DNA of 64,000 bases from Caballeronia jiangsuensis (GCA_000648925.1 JFHF01000014.1:1-64000); one strand, 5' to 3'. Shown: positions 40,285 through 51,581, counted from the stretch's first letter. Numbers and translations are program-made. Notes: generated from the sequence alone by a model not told the origin.

Positions 40285-40842
40285 ATGAAGACCGCACAAG
40301 AACTCCGCGTCGGCAACGTCGTCATGATCGGCAACGATGCCATGGTCGTGCAGCGCGCCGAGTACAACAAATCGGGCCGCAACTCCGCGGTCGTCAAGAT
40401 GAAGTTCAAGAATCTGCTGACGGCCGCCGGCATGGAAACCGTCTACAAGGCGGACGACAAGTTCGACGTCGTCGTGCTCGACCGCAAGGAAGTGACGTAC
40501 TCGTACTTCGCGGACCCGATGTACGTCTTCATGGACGCCGACTACAACCAGTTCGAAGTCGAAGCCGAAATGATGGGCGACGCGCTCAACTACCTCGAAG
40601 ACGGCATGGCTTGCGAAGTCGTGTTCTATAACGAGAAGGCCATCTCGGTCGAACTGCCGACCACGCTGGTTCGCGAGATCGTCTACACGGAACCGGCCGT
40701 CAAGGGCGACACGTCGTCGGGCAAGGTGCTGAAGACCGCCAAGCTGAACACCGGCTTCGAACTGCAAGTGCCGCTCTTCTGCAACATTGGCGACAAGATC
40801 GAAATCGACACCCGCACGAACGAATATCGCAGCCGCGCGTAA
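40285..40842 (+). CDS. efp: translation elongation factor P (Arg32 type)
   Basis: EF-P binds between the P and E sites and promotes peptide-bond formation at proline runs. The 185-residue protein has the three beta-barrel domains in order. The tip loop reads [12 protein letters not shown] with Arg at residue 32, the EarP-modified type rather than the Lys34 type. It is downstream of earP. A -10-like TAAAAT at 40093-40098 in the gap suggests that efp has its own promoter as well. Confidence 0.97.
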   Translation: MKTAQELRVGNVVMIGNDAMVVQRAEYNKSGRNSAVVKMKFKNLLTAAGMETVYKADDKFDVVVLDRKEVTYSYFADPMYVFMDADYNQFEVEAEMMGDALNYLEDGMACEVVFYNEKAISVELPTTLVREIVYTEPAVKGDTSSGKVLKTAKLNTGFELQVPLFCNIGDKIEIDTRTNEYRSRA

Positions 40843-40900
40843 GCCTCGCGCCGCCGCATCGTAAGCGGAGCGGCCGCCGCAAAAGGCTCGCTGCCATTCC

Positions 40901-40934
40901 AAAAAAGCGCCCCTTCGCGGGCGCTTTTTCTTTT
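40901..40934 (+). terminator. intrinsic terminator after efp
   Basis: AAAAAGCGCCC and GGGCGCTTTTT pair around a CTTCGC loop, followed by TTTTTCTTTT on the plus strand. It lies about 60 bp after the efp stop and is symmetrical enough to act both ways. Confidence 0.88.
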
Positions 40935-41106
40935 GCATGAATTTTTTGACAAATTCAGGCAAACTTTACCGGTCGCGCCCCGATAAGTTTTGTCGACAAT
41001 CCACGCAAGCATCCGCGCCCGGCCCGCGCGATTCGCTTTCATCGGCAAAATTAACTGCTTGGCACGATTTCTGCTCGAACGTGCAAATCCAGAATTCAGA
41101 ACCGAC

Positions 41107-41457
41107 ATGCACAGCACGCCTTTCATCCAGAGCCGGTTTCTGATCGTCGTGGCGCTCGCCCTGCCCGCCTTCGCTTTCACTGCCGGCTGCAAGTCCACCC
41201 CGGCGACATCGGCGAGCACGAACGGAGGCAGCGATATCGCCACCGACGACGCAGCGCTTGCCGCGCGTGTGAAAGCCGCGCTCGTCGCGGATCCGGCGCT
41301 GAAGGTTTTGCCGATGAGCGTCGCGACTTATCGCGGCGTCGTGCAGTTGTCGGGGTATGTGGATTCGGAGGTACAGATTCAAAAAGCGCTCGCCGTGGCG
41401 CGTGGCGTGCCGGGCGTGCAATCCGTCAGCAACGAATTGCATCTCAGGCCGCAATGA
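41107..41457 (+). CDS. BON-domain lipoprotein
   Basis: From the ATG at 41107 (MHSTPFIQS) this 116-residue protein has a signal peptide with lipobox TAGC (in FAFTAGCKST), so it is probably lipid-anchored in the periplasm. The rest is one BON domain, with LAARVKAALVADPAL, VVQLSGYVDSE and ALAVARGVPGVQSVSNEL. Family members with two BON domains (OsmY, DolP) act in osmotic or outer-membrane maintenance. The single-domain role here is not known. It is 158 bp before the response regulator on the same strand. Confidence 0.85.
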   Translation: MHSTPFIQSRFLIVVALALPAFAFTAGCKSTPATSASTNGGSDIATDDAALAARVKAALVADPALKVLPMSVATYRGVVQLSGYVDSEVQIQKALAVARGVPGVQSVSNELHLRPQ

Positions 41458-41615
41458 CGCGCGCAGCACCAGAGATGACGAACGAGTAACGCAGGACGAA
41501 AACCGCAGCGAGTGACGCGCCAGACGCCGGAACGAGGCGCCGTTTCCCGCCCACGAACCGCCCGATCCCACGCGGAGACGGCGCACTACAGTCCACTTTG
41601 ATACGTTGGTCCGCC

Positions 41616-43010
41616 ATGCCACACGCACTGATTGTCGAAGACGATCCCAATAGCCTCTCCGGCCTGTCCGCGATCCTCACGGCAGACGGCTTTTCCGTCG
41701 ATACAGCGACGACGCTCGCCGAGGCGCGCTCCGCGCTGACTCGCTTCATTCCGGATGTCGTGCTGATCGACCTGAATCTTCCGGACGGTTCCGGCCTCGA
41801 CCTGCTGCCGAGCCTGCCCTCGCAACCGCCCGATGGCGCGTTGCCCGTCATCGTGATGACCGGCAATGCGACGGTCGAAAGCGCGATCGAAGGTCTGCGG
41901 CACGGCATCTGGGACTATTTGCTGAAGCCGGTCAACATTCCGCGTCTGCGCAGCCTCCTCGCGCGCATACCGCGACCGTACGAGCTCACCGAGGAAGTCC
42001 AGGCGCTGCGTTCGACGCTGCGCGAGCTGGGCCATTTCGGCGACATGATCGGCCGCAGCGCCGCGATGCAGCACGTCTACGACCTGATCGAGCACACCGC
42101 GCCGACGGAAGCCGCCGTGCTGATCTGCGGCGAGCCGGGCACGGGCAAGAAGATCGCGGCGCGCACGATTCATCAGTTGAGCCGTCGACGCAAAGGCCCG
42201 TTCGTCACCTTCGATTGCTCTGCGAGCCGCAATAGCGACGGCTCGCAGCGCTCGATGGAAAGCATCCTCTTTGGTCACGAGCGCAACGCGTTCGCCGGCG
42301 CGGAGAACCGCGAGCCGGGCCTGCTCGAACAGGCGGGCGGCGGCACGCTGTTCCTCGATCAGATCGATTCGCTGCCTCCCGCGCAGCAGGAAGCGCTCTT
42401 GCGCGCGCTCGATTCGCAGACCTTCATGCGCGTCGGCGGCAGCAACCGCATCATGACGGACTTCCGGCTGATCGCCGCGTCGCGCCTGCCGATGCGCGAG
42501 GCGGTCGCGAGCGGCGCAATGCGCGAGGATCTGTTTCAGCGCCTGTCGGCGTCGTCGATCATGCTGCCGCCGCTGCGCGATCGCGACGACGACATCGCGC
42601 TGATCGCGGAAACGCTCGTCGATGAACTGAACCGCGAGAATCACATCGCCGGGATCACGAGCGGCTCGCCAAAGCGCATCAGTCCGGCGTTCATTCGCGA
42701 GTGCATCACCAGCGAATGGCCGGGCAACGTGCGCGAGATGCGCGAGCGCGTGCGGCGCGCGTATCACGCGTCGGGCGAAACCATCGAGACGCTGCGCGTC
42801 GATGAGCCGGGCGGCCTCGGCGGGCGCGGCCTGAACGGCAGCAGCGTGCAGGTGACGGTCGGCACCGCGCTCGCGGATGTCGAAGACATGCTGATCCGCG
42901 CGACGCTCGAAGCGGTCGGCGGCACGCGCCATCGCGCGGCGACGCTGCTCGGCATCAGCCCGAAGACGCTCTACAACAAGCTGCAGAGGATGAAGCTGGA
43001 ATCGTCGTGA
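41616..43010 (+). CDS. NtrC-family response regulator with degenerate AAA+ motifs
   Basis: The 464-residue protein has a receiver domain (phospho-acceptor Asp52, Lys104), an AAA+ domain (about 140-370) and a C-terminal Fis-type helix-turn-helix (from about 420, HRAATLLGISPKTLYNKLQR). Walker A is intact (GEPGTGKK, 172-179) and MREDLFQRL keeps the Arg-finger region. However, the sigma54-contact loop GAFTGA is replaced by NAFAGA (224-229), and the Walker B LDE is LDQ (Gln249). So it may bind ATP but hydrolyse it poorly and fail to open sigma54 promoters. It might instead repress or act with another sigma factor. No kinase gene is adjacent. It starts at the ATG at 41616; a TTG six codons upstream is unlikely. 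Confidence 0.88.
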   Translation: MPHALIVEDDPNSLSGLSAILTADGFSVDTATTLAEARSALTRFIPDVVLIDLNLPDGSGLDLLPSLPSQPPDGALPVIVMTGNATVESAIEGLRHGIWDYLLKPVNIPRLRSLLARIPRPYELTEEVQALRSTLRELGHFGDMIGRSAAMQHVYDLIEHTAPTEAAVLICGEPGTGKKIAARTIHQLSRRRKGPFVTFDCSASRNSDGSQRSMESILFGHERNAFAGAENREPGLLEQAGGGTLFLDQIDSLPPAQQEALLRALDSQTFMRVGGSNRIMTDFRLIAASRLPMREAVASGAMREDLFQRLSASSIMLPPLRDRDDDIALIAETLVDELNRENHIAGITSGSPKRISPAFIRECITSEWPGNVREMRERVRRAYHASGETIETLRVDEPGGLGGRGLNGSSVQVTVGTALADVEDMLIRATLEAVGGTRHRAATLLGISPKTLYNKLQRMKLESS

Positions 43011-43030
43011 TTTATCGCGGCGCCAAAAGC

Positions 43031-43060
43031 AAAACGCCACGATTCGAGTCGTGGCGTTTT
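43031..43060. terminator. bidirectional terminator between the regulator gene and nagZ
   Basis: A perfect 12-bp stem, AAAACGCCACGA with TCGTGGCGTTTT, and a 6-nt loop, with T runs on both strands. It lies 20 bp after the regulator stop and 5 bp after the nagZ stop, serving both convergent genes. Confidence 0.92.
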
Positions 43061-43064
43061 CGTT

Positions 43065-44093
43065 TTAGCCGAGCATCTCTTTGACGAGTGCGCGCGCCGC
43101 CTGATAGTCGGCGTGCGCCTGCAGCTTGCTCCAGCGCAGCGCCTTGCCGCGCGGACGCATCTGCTTCAGGCGCTGCTCCGATGCCTTCGGCGGCGTGTAG
43201 CGCAACTGCTCCAGCACCTTGCCCGCCTCGTCCGGCTGATTGCAGATCAGCACCATGTCGCAGCCCGCCGTCAGCGCGGCAGTGGCCGCTTCGGTGAGCG
43301 TGCCGCCTGCGCGGGCCGCTTCCATCGACAGATCGTCGCTGAAGATCGCGCCGTTGAAGCCGAGCTTGCCGCGCAGGATGTCCTGCAGCCAGATGCGCGA
43401 GAAGCCGGCGGGTTTATCGTCGACCTGCGTGTAGATGACGTGCGCGGGAATCACCGATGACAGCGACATGCCGAGCCAGTCGTACGGACGCACGTCGGTG
43501 GCGAGGATTTCTTCGAGCGGGCGATCGTCGGTCGGCAGCGCGACGTGCGAATCGGCTTCGGCGAAACCGTGACCCGGAAAGTGTTTGCCGCAGTTCGCCA
43601 TGCCGGCGAGCGCGAGGCCGTGATTCAGGCTCTTCGCGAGCATCGTAACGACGCGCGGATCGCTGTGCAGCGCGCGATCGCCGATGACCTTCGACTGCCC
43701 GTAATTCAGATCGAGCACCGGCGTGAAGCTCATGTCGATGCCGCACGCGCGCAATTCCGCTGCGAGCACGTAGCCGAACGCGGTCGCGGCTTTCGTCGCG
43801 GCGAGCACGTCGCGGTCCCACAACTCGCCGAGCTTGCCCGGCGCGGGCAGCACCGTGAAGCCGTCGGTGCGAAAGCGCTGCACGCGTCCGCCTTCGTGAT
43901 CGACGGCGATCAGGATATCGTCGCGCACCGCACGGATCGCATCCGTCAGCGCGACGAGCTGCGCGCGGTTCTCAAAATGCCGCGCGAACAGAATGATGCC
44001 GCCGGTCATCGAATGGGTGAGGCGCTCGATATCCGCGTCGTTCAGCGTCGTGCCGGCGACGTCGAACATGACGGGCCCGGGAATGCGTTTCAT
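43065..44093 (-). CDS. nagZ: beta-N-acetylhexosaminidase NagZ
   Basis: NagZ is a cytoplasmic GH3 enzyme that removes GlcNAc from 1,6-anhydromuropeptides during peptidoglycan recycling and so influences AmpC induction in some species. The 342-residue protein has GPVMFDVAGTTLNDADIERL, DHEGGRVQRFR, the KHFPGHG loop with catalytic His followed by DSHVALP, and the nucleophile Asp in IFSDDLSMEAA. It is the last gene of the long minus-strand block, 39 bp after acpS. The ATG at 44093 is preferred to a TTG three codons earlier. Confidence 0.95.
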   Translation of the reverse strand: MKRIPGPVMFDVAGTTLNDADIERLTHSMTGGIILFARHFENRAQLVALTDAIRAVRDDILIAVDHEGGRVQRFRTDGFTVLPAPGKLGELWDRDVLAATKAATAFGYVLAAELRACGIDMSFTPVLDLNYGQSKVIGDRALHSDPRVVTMLAKSLNHGLALAGMANCGKHFPGHGFAEADSHVALPTDDRPLEEILATDVRPYDWLGMSLSSVIPAHVIYTQVDDKPAGFSRIWLQDILRGKLGFNGAIFSDDLSMEAARAGGTLTEAATAALTAGCDMVLICNQPDEAGKVLEQLRYTPPKASEQRLKQMRPRGKALRWSKLQAHADYQAARALVKEMLG

Positions 44094-44132
44094 CGGATTC
44101 AATTGGTTTCTTGTGCGTTAGTTGGATTGAAC

Positions 44133-44537
44133 TCAGGCCTGATCGGGCACTTCCGCGATGACGAACGACACCGCGTAGTCACGCTCGTCGCTGACCGTGA
44201 CCTTCGCCGTGATGCCGCGTTGCGCGAGCCATTCGGCCAGCTCGCCGGATGCGGCGATCATCGGCTTGCCGCTCGGCTCGTTGAGCGTCTGCAGCGCGCG
44301 CCAGGTCATCGGCCAGCGCATGCCGAGGCCGATTGCCTTCGAGAACGCTTCCTTGGCCGAAAAGCGCGTCGAGAGAAACGCGAGCCCGCGTACTTCCGAG
44401 CGCGCGTTGCGCGCGTGATAGATGCGCAACTCGTCGGGGCCGAGCACCTTTTCGGCGAAGCGTCCTTTCGTGCGCCTCATCACCGCCGCGACGCGGCTCA
44501 CCTGCACGACGTCCGTGCCGATTCCGTAGATGGCCAT
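44133..44537 (-). CDS. acpS: holo-[acyl-carrier-protein] synthase AcpS
   Basis: AcpS transfers phosphopantetheine from CoA to the conserved Ser of acyl carrier protein. The 134-residue protein has [12 protein letters not shown] with the metal-binding Asp and [12 protein letters not shown] with the second acidic ligand. It is seven bases after pdxJ, the usual proteobacterial pair, and its substrate gene acpP lies further upstream in the same block. Confidence 0.96.
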   Translation of the reverse strand: MAIYGIGTDVVQVSRVAAVMRRTKGRFAEKVLGPDELRIYHARNARSEVRGLAFLSTRFSAKEAFSKAIGLGMRWPMTWRALQTLNEPSGKPMIAASGELAEWLAQRGITAKVTVSDERDYAVSFVIAEVPDQA

Positions 44538-44544
44538 GACGTGC

Positions 44545-45318
44545 TCAGCGAGCGTGGATCGACGCGAGGCGCGACGCGACCATGATCGCCTTCATCTCGC
44601 GCACGGCGTTGTCCCAGCCCGCGAAAATCGAGTGCGCGACGATCGCGTGCCCGATGTTCAGCTCGACGATGCCCGGCAGCGCGGCGATCGCCTGCACGTT
44701 CGTGTAATGCAGTCCGTGGCCCGCGTTCACCTTGAGCCCGAGCGAGTTGCCGAAATCGACGCTCGCCGCGACGCGCTCGAACTCGCGCTGCTGTTCGGCT
44801 TCGTCGTGGGCTTCGGCGTATCGGCCCGTGTGCAGCTCGATCACCGGCGCGCCCGCTTCGTGCGCGGCGCGAATCTGCGTCTCGTCCGGATCGATGAAAA
44901 GCGACACGCGCGCGCCCGCATCGGCGAGCTGCCGGCACGCGGCCTTCACTTCCTCGAAGCGGCCCGCGACATCGAGGCCGCCTTCGGTCGTCACCTCCTG
45001 GCGCTTTTCCGGCACGAGGCAGACATCGTGCGGCCTGATCTCGCACGCGATGTCGAGCATCTCGCGCGTCACCGCGCACTCGAGATTCATGCGCGTTTTC
45101 AGAAGCGGCCGCAGCGTGCGCACATCGGCATCCACGATATGGCGGCGATCTTCGCGCAAGTGCAGCGTGATGGCGTCGGCGCCCGCTTCCTCGGCGGCGA
45201 GCGCCGCGCGGATCGGATCGGGATACGTCGTGCCGCGTGCGTTGCGCAAGGTGGCGACGTGATCGATGTTCACGCCCAGATCGATCACGCTCGCTGGCGA
45301 TGAGAGAAAGAAGCTCAT
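44545..45318 (-). CDS. pdxJ: pyridoxine 5'-phosphate synthase PdxJ
   Basis: PdxJ condenses 1-deoxyxylulose-5-phosphate with 3-amino-2-oxopropyl phosphate to give pyridoxine 5'-phosphate. The 257-residue TIM barrel shows [39 protein letters not shown] and the glycine-rich phosphate loop [13 protein letters not shown]. The real start is the ATG at 45318, overlapping the recO stop as ATGA. The open frame continues upstream only because it runs antiparallel in frame through recO. Confidence 0.96.
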   Translation of the reverse strand: MSFFLSSPASVIDLGVNIDHVATLRNARGTTYPDPIRAALAAEEAGADAITLHLREDRRHIVDADVRTLRPLLKTRMNLECAVTREMLDIACEIRPHDVCLVPEKRQEVTTEGGLDVAGRFEEVKAACRQLADAGARVSLFIDPDETQIRAAHEAGAPVIELHTGRYAEAHDEAEQQREFERVAASVDFGNSLGLKVNAGHGLHYTNVQAIAALPGIVELNIGHAIVAHSIFAGWDNAVREMKAIMVASRLASIHAR

Positions 45319-46205
45319 AGTTTTTGCAGGTCGATCAATATCTGACGGGTGGCGAGCGGCGTGCCGCCCAGGTAATGGTTCAGCAGGAAGCGCATCAGCG
45401 TCTTGCTCTGCGCGGCCGTCTGCGGGCTGGTGTAGTCGTCGCGTTCCATGTCGATGAGCGTCTGCCCCGAAATCACCGGCCATGCCGCGGGAAGATCGTC
45501 GGACGCTTCGCGCACGCCGCGATCGGGATCGAACACATAGCGGCCTTCGGCCACGACCGGCTGGCGCATGACGGTGCGCGTGAGATTCATCGCATAGCCG
45601 GTTTCGCGCAGAAGCACGCGCTCGAACGAACGCAACACCTGCACGGCGGGCTCGTCGTGCGCGAGGCGAGAGAGCGTGAGCACGTAATGATTGAAGAGCG
45701 CCGGATGCGCGTCTTCGCGCGCGCAGAACTTGACGAGCAGCTCGTTCACGTAGAAGCCGCATAGCAACGCGTCGCCGGTCAGCGGCAGCATGCCGCCGAC
45801 CCATTCGGCGGTGGTCAGCGTGCGGACTTCGCCCTTGCCGGACCAGGAGAGACCCAGCGGCTGAAACGTCTGCAACACGCCGCGCAACGCGGAATGCGGA
45901 CGCTTCGCGCCCTTCGCGACGAGCGCGACGCGGCCGAAATCGCGCGAAAACACATCGATGATGAGGCTCGTCTCGCGATACGGATAGCTGTGCAGCACGA
46001 AGCCCGGCTGCTCGGCGATACGAAAGTCGGAGCGCGGCGCGGCGCGCGGCCGCTTCTCGCCGCTCCCGGCAACGGACGACGACGACGACGTCCGCCTGGG
46101 CTTCGGCACGGCGCGCGCGGCCGGGCGCTCGTCCGCGTCGAAATCGTCGGCGGGACGATCATCGGCGGGTGGAATCATCCGGGCGTCGTTCGAGCCGTCG
46201 TCCAT
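45315..46205 (-). CDS. recO: DNA repair protein RecO with N-terminal extension
   Basis: RecO, with RecR, loads RecA onto SSB-coated single strands. The family core begins near residue 62 ([19 protein letters not shown]), with an OB fold followed by a helical domain ([17 protein letters not shown]). The four-Cys zinc site of some RecO proteins is absent. At 296 residues it exceeds the usual 240-250, because of a low-complexity leader rich in Asp, Pro, Arg and Ser. No good start lies at the core boundary, so the extension is probably real. It overlaps pdxJ and follows era by 3 bp. Confidence 0.93.
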   Translation of the reverse strand: MDDGSNDARMIPPADDRPADDFDADERPAARAVPKPRRTSSSSSVAGSGEKRPRAAPRSDFRIAEQPGFVLHSYPYRETSLIIDVFSRDFGRVALVAKGAKRPHSALRGVLQTFQPLGLSWSGKGEVRTLTTAEWVGGMLPLTGDALLCGFYVNELLVKFCAREDAHPALFNHYVLTLSRLAHDEPAVQVLRSFERVLLRETGYAMNLTRTVMRQPVVAEGRYVFDPDRGVREASDDLPAAWPVISGQTLIDMERDDYTSPQTAAQSKTLMRFLLNHYLGGTPLATRQILIDLQKL

Positions 46206-46208
46206 GCA

Positions 46209-47108
46209 TCACTCGTAGCCGTATGCGCGCAGGCCCGCTTCGTTATCCGCCCAGCCGCTCTTCACCTTGACGAAGGTTTCGAGATACACCGGGCCATCGA
46301 AGAGCTTCTCCATGTCGAGTCGCGCTTCCGTGCTGATCTGCTTCAGCTTCGCGCCCTTCTGGCCGATGATCATCGCTTTGTGGGTGTCGCGGTCGACGAG
46401 GATCGTCGCGAAGACGCGGCGCAGACGCCCTTCGGTTTCGAACTTGTCGATGAGCACCGTGCTCGTGTACGGCAACTCGTCGCCGGTCCAGCGAAAAACC
46501 TTCTCGCGCAGGATTTCGGCCGCGAGGAAACGCTCGCTCCGATCGGTCAGATCGTCTTCGCCGTAAATCGGCTCGCCTTCCGGCAGATAGGGCTTGATGA
46601 CCGACATGAGCCGCTTGATGTCCTCCGGATGCTTGGCCGACAGCGGCACGATCTCGCGGAAGTCACGCAACGCCGACATCTGCTGCATGAAGGGAAAGAG
46701 CGAATCCTTGTCGCCGACGCGATCGAGCTTGTTCGCGATCAGCAGCGTGGGCGTGCCGGTCGGAATCAGATCGAGCACTTTCTGGTCGTCGGGACCGAAA
46801 CGGCCCGCTTCGATCACGAAGAGAATCGCATCGACGGACGTCAGCGTCGATGTCACCGCGCGGTTCAGCGAGCGGTTGAGCGCGCCGCTGTGGCGCGTCT
46901 GGAAACCGGGCGTATCGACGAAGATGTACTGCGCGTCTTCGAACGTGTTGATGCCGGTGATGCGATGGCGAGTGGTCTGCGCCTTGCGCGAGGTGATGCT
47001 CACCTTCTGACCGACGAGCGCGTTCATCAGCGTCGACTTGCCGACGTTGGGACGGCCGACGATCGCGACCATGCCGCAGCGGAAACCAGAAGAAGTAGGA
47101 GCGTTCAT
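46209..47108 (-). CDS. era: GTPase Era
   Basis: Era binds the 3' end of 16S rRNA and couples 30S maturation to growth. The 299-residue protein has G1 [13 protein letters not shown]2 TRHRITG, G3 DTPGFQ, G4 NKLD, G5 LSAKH and a C-terminal KH domain with AEILREKVF and [10 protein letters not shown] use the ATG at 47108 (MNAPTSSGF). It follows rnc, as in E. coli (rnc-era-recO). Confidence 0.97.
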   Translation of the reverse strand: MNAPTSSGFRCGMVAIVGRPNVGKSTLMNALVGQKVSITSRKAQTTRHRITGINTFEDAQYIFVDTPGFQTRHSGALNRSLNRAVTSTLTSVDAILFVIEAGRFGPDDQKVLDLIPTGTPTLLIANKLDRVGDKDSLFPFMQQMSALRDFREIVPLSAKHPEDIKRLMSVIKPYLPEGEPIYGEDDLTDRSERFLAAEILREKVFRWTGDELPYTSTVLIDKFETEGRLRRVFATILVDRDTHKAMIIGQKGAKLKQISTEARLDMEKLFDGPVYLETFVKVKSGWADNEAGLRAYGYE

Positions 47109-47167
47109 AGATGTGTGCGGCAATAAATCGTTGGGGCGCGTGTGCGCGATAGGCGCGGCGGCACGCG

Positions 47168-48289
47168 TCAGTGGCCGGCGTCGGCGGCGCGCACGACGTG
47201 GCTGGTCGCATCGGGGCCCGCGGCGTTACTCGTTTCGGTGTCGGCTGCGGAATCGTCTTCGCGATCGTTGGAAGGTGCGGGCTTGTCTGCGTTCGCGCTG
47301 CGCTCGGACGGCTCCGTCGAATCGCTCTTCGCCGCTTTTTCCGGCTTGTGGATCACGGCGCGGTCGGTTTTGTCGGCGGCCGCATAGGCGCTCGCGGACG
47401 GCTCGACATGCGTCGCGCGGATCACGGCGAGCGGCGCGGTGGCCGGCCGGTCCTGCGCAGCCTGCTGCGCGCCGTGCGGACCATGATGGCGCTCGCGCCG
47501 GTCGGGAGAACGCAGATCGAGGGCCGTCTGGATGCCGGTGACACCGGGCACCACTTCCGGTTCGACCTGTTTCGCGGCGCGCGCGCCCTTGCGCTTCGGC
47601 TTCACGCCGAGCGTCGACGCGGCGGCCGCCACTTCGTCGAGCGCCTTCTTGGCGGCGGCCTGTTCGGCGGCGCGGCGGCTCGCGCCGGAACCCGACACCT
47701 TCACGTCGAGCTTCGGCACCGTGCATTCGACTTCGAACTGCTGATTGTGCGCGGCGCCGTGAGTCGCGATGACCGTGTAAGTCGGCAGCGCGATCTTGTG
47801 TCCCTGGAGATATTCCTGCAGCAGCGTCTTCGCATCCTTGCCGATGGTGCGCGGATCGATGTGATCGAGCACAGGCGTGTAGAGCCGCTTGATGACCGTG
47901 TATGCGGCGTCGAAACCGCCGTCGAGGAAGATCGCGCCGAAAATGGCTTCGAGGGTATCGGCGAGAATCGACGGACGGCGGAAGCCGCCGCTGCGCAGTT
48001 CGCCTTCGCCGAGCCGCAAGCCTTCGGACACGTTGAGCGCCTGCGCGATTTCGTAAAGCGACTGCTGTTTGACCAGATTCGCACGCACGCGCGACAGGTC
48101 GCCTTCGTCGAGTTTGCTGAATCGTTGGAACAAAAGCGCCGCCACCACGCAATTTAGAACGGAGTCGCCGAGAAATTCGAGCCGTTCATTGTGCGTGGCG
48201 CTGTGACTGCGGTGGGTCATCGCCTGGCGCAGCAATTCCGCATTGCGAAATTCGTACCGCAGCCGGCTTTCCAACGGAGAAGATGGCAT
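47168..48289 (-). CDS. rnc: ribonuclease III with long C-terminal tail
   Basis: RNase III cleaves double-stranded RNA in rRNA maturation and mRNA control. The catalytic domain (1-145) has the signature [11 protein letters not shown] with Glu38 and Asp42, plus Asp111 and Glu114. The double-stranded-RNA-binding domain is about 150-222 ([18 protein letters not shown]). E. coli RNase III has 226 residues; this one has 373. The extra ~148 residues are Ala/Asp/Ser/Lys-rich and probably disordered. I start it at the ATG at 48289 ([10 protein letters not shown]). It precedes era. Confidence 0.95.
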   Translation of the reverse strand: MPSSPLESRLRYEFRNAELLRQAMTHRSHSATHNERLEFLGDSVLNCVVAALLFQRFSKLDEGDLSRVRANLVKQQSLYEIAQALNVSEGLRLGEGELRSGGFRRPSILADTLEAIFGAIFLDGGFDAAYTVIKRLYTPVLDHIDPRTIGKDAKTLLQEYLQGHKIALPTYTVIATHGAAHNQQFEVECTVPKLDVKVSGSGASRRAAEQAAAKKALDEVAAAASTLGVKPKRKGARAAKQVEPEVVPGVTGIQTALDLRSPDRRERHHGPHGAQQAAQDRPATAPLAVIRATHVEPSASAYAAADKTDRAVIHKPEKAAKSDSTEPSERSANADKPAPSNDREDDSAADTETSNAAGPDATSHVVRAADAGH

Positions 48290-48452
48290 GGAGAGAGTAT
48301 AACGCGGGCGCGCGGGCGGACGATTCCGCCGATCCACGCCGGAAAACGCGTGGCGAGACGGTGTTAGCCGCGCTTCTTCACGCCGTTTCGAAGCTTGTTT
48401 TTATCGAGACGAACGCCGGCTGTCTTATCGGGACGAGCCGGCGTTGCGGATA

Positions 48453-49346
48453 TCACTGGAACGAGCCGATGCGCTTCAGGTTGCTGAAGTTCATCCAGAT
48501 GAAGAACGCGCGCCCGACGATGTTCTTGTCCGGCACGAAGCCCCAGTAGCGGCTGTCCGCGCTGTTGTCGCGGTTATCGCCCATCATGAAGTAGTTGCCC
48601 GGTGGCACCTTGCACGTGACGCCCTGCGCGTTGTAGTTGCAGTTGTCGCGGAACGGGAAGTCGTCAGCGCCGACGACGAACGGCGGCACCTGCGGATTGT
48701 TCAGGATCGCGTTCTTGCGGCCGTCGAGGTCTTCCTCGAACTGTTTCGCGTAACCGATGCGCTCGTCGTCGAAATAATCCGGCAGCGGGGTTTCGGGCAC
48801 CGGCTTGCCGTTGATCGTGAGCTTCTTGTCTTCATACGCGACCGTGTCGCCCGGCAGACCGATCACACGCTTGATGTAGTCGACCGATTCGTCCTTCGGG
48901 TAGCGGAACACCACGACATCGCCGCGCTTGAGCGGGCCGCCGTTCGTCATCTTCGTGTTGGTGATCGGCATGCGCAGGCCGTATTCGTACTTGTTCACCA
49001 GGATGAAGTCGCCGACGAGCAAGGTCGGAACCATCGAGCCGGACGGAATCTTGAACGGCTCGATGATGAACGAGCGCACCACGAACACCGCGAGAATCAC
49101 CGGAAAGAAGCTCGCCGTGTATTCGAGCCACCACGGCTGGCGCAGCTTGTCGTCGCGCAGGCGGGCGCGCGTCTGCGCGGCGTTTTCATCGGCGAAACGC
49201 TCGCCGACGCGCTCCTGCTGGCGATCGAACTCGGCCACCGCGGCCTCGGCGGCGCGGCGCCGTTGCGGCAGAAACACCAGTTTGTCCAGCACCCATGCAA
49301 TACCCGTCAATACGACGAGAATCAAAAGAATCAATGCGAAATTCAT
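48453..49346 (-). CDS. lepB: signal peptidase I LepB
   Basis: LepB cleaves signal peptides from exported proteins at the inner-membrane surface. There are two N-terminal membrane spans (about 2-20 and 68-86). The catalytic Ser is in PSGSMVPTL, the Lys in YIKRVIGLPGD, and the family box MGDNRDNSADSRYWG follows. It is 297 residues long. The ATG at 49346 has GGAAG six bases upstream. It follows lepA, as in E. coli, and is 163 bp before rnc. Confidence 0.97.
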   Translation of the reverse strand: MNFALILLILVVLTGIAWVLDKLVFLPQRRRAAEAAVAEFDRQQERVGERFADENAAQTRARLRDDKLRQPWWLEYTASFFPVILAVFVVRSFIIEPFKIPSGSMVPTLLVGDFILVNKYEYGLRMPITNTKMTNGGPLKRGDVVVFRYPKDESVDYIKRVIGLPGDTVAYEDKKLTINGKPVPETPLPDYFDDERIGYAKQFEEDLDGRKNAILNNPQVPPFVVGADDFPFRDNCNYNAQGVTCKVPPGNYFMMGDNRDNSADSRYWGFVPDKNIVGRAFFIWMNFSNLKRIGSFQ

Positions 49347-49391
49347 CAATCGCTTCCGGTTGTTATCGTTGTTTGCCTCGCGGCGCCGGCG

Positions 49392-51182
<1,791 letters not shown>

Positions 51183-51205
51183 TCAGTGCCGCAAGCCCGA
51201 AAAAA

Positions 51206-51244
51206 GCGAAAAAGGCGCGCCCTCACCAACGCGGAGCACGCCTT
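51206..51244 (-). terminator. terminator upstream of lepA, after the glutaredoxin-like gene
   Basis: On the minus strand AAGGCGTGC and GCGCGCCTT pair with one mismatch around a long loop and are followed by TTTTCGCTTTTTT. It lies between the glutaredoxin-like gene and lepA. A -10-like TAAAAT at 51268-51273 just upstream could drive lepA only if transcripts read through this hairpin, so it may instead work as an attenuator. Confidence 0.5.
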
Positions 51245-51316
51245 GAAAATTTGGGGAAAACTTCAGCATTTTAGCCGAAAACAGGGTTGCCCCGGCGGAT
51301 TTCGCCTCGGCCGGAC

Positions 51317-51577
51317 TCACGGCTCACGCACGCCGAGCGCCGCGTACACGGCGCGCTGGTCGAGCCGGTACTGGCACAACTCGACGCCGTCGAGCGTGAG
51401 CACCGGCACGCGCTCGTCGTAGCGCGCCTCCAGCAGCGGATCTTCGTCGATGTCGATCCATTCGATCGCCTTTCCGTGATGCGCGGCGATCGGCTCCAGT
51501 TCGGCCCGCATGTCCTCGCACAGATGACACCAGGCGCGCCCGTACAGGACAAAAGGCGCGCCCGAAGCCGAGGTCAT
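51317..51577 (-). CDS. glutaredoxin-like (DUF836) thioredoxin-fold protein
   Basis: This 86-residue protein from the ATG at 51577 has a thioredoxin fold with the redox pair CHLC in YGRAWCHLCEDM and the cis-Pro turn in RVPVLTLDG. It matches the small DUF836 glutaredoxin-like family, whose partner is unknown. It starts four bases after the mucD stop, so it is probably co-transcribed with mucD, which would fit an envelope or oxidative-stress link. Confidence 0.88.
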   Translation of the reverse strand: MTSASGAPFVLYGRAWCHLCEDMRAELEPIAAHHGKAIEWIDIDEDPLLEARYDERVPVLTLDGVELCQYRLDQRAVYAALGVREP

Positions 51578-51581
51578 GCGC

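Noticed and set aside
44545-45804. PdxJ with a 160-residue N-terminal extension
   Set aside because: The extra part is out of frame with, and inside, recO. The ATG at 45318 overlaps the recO stop and gives the normal PdxJ length.
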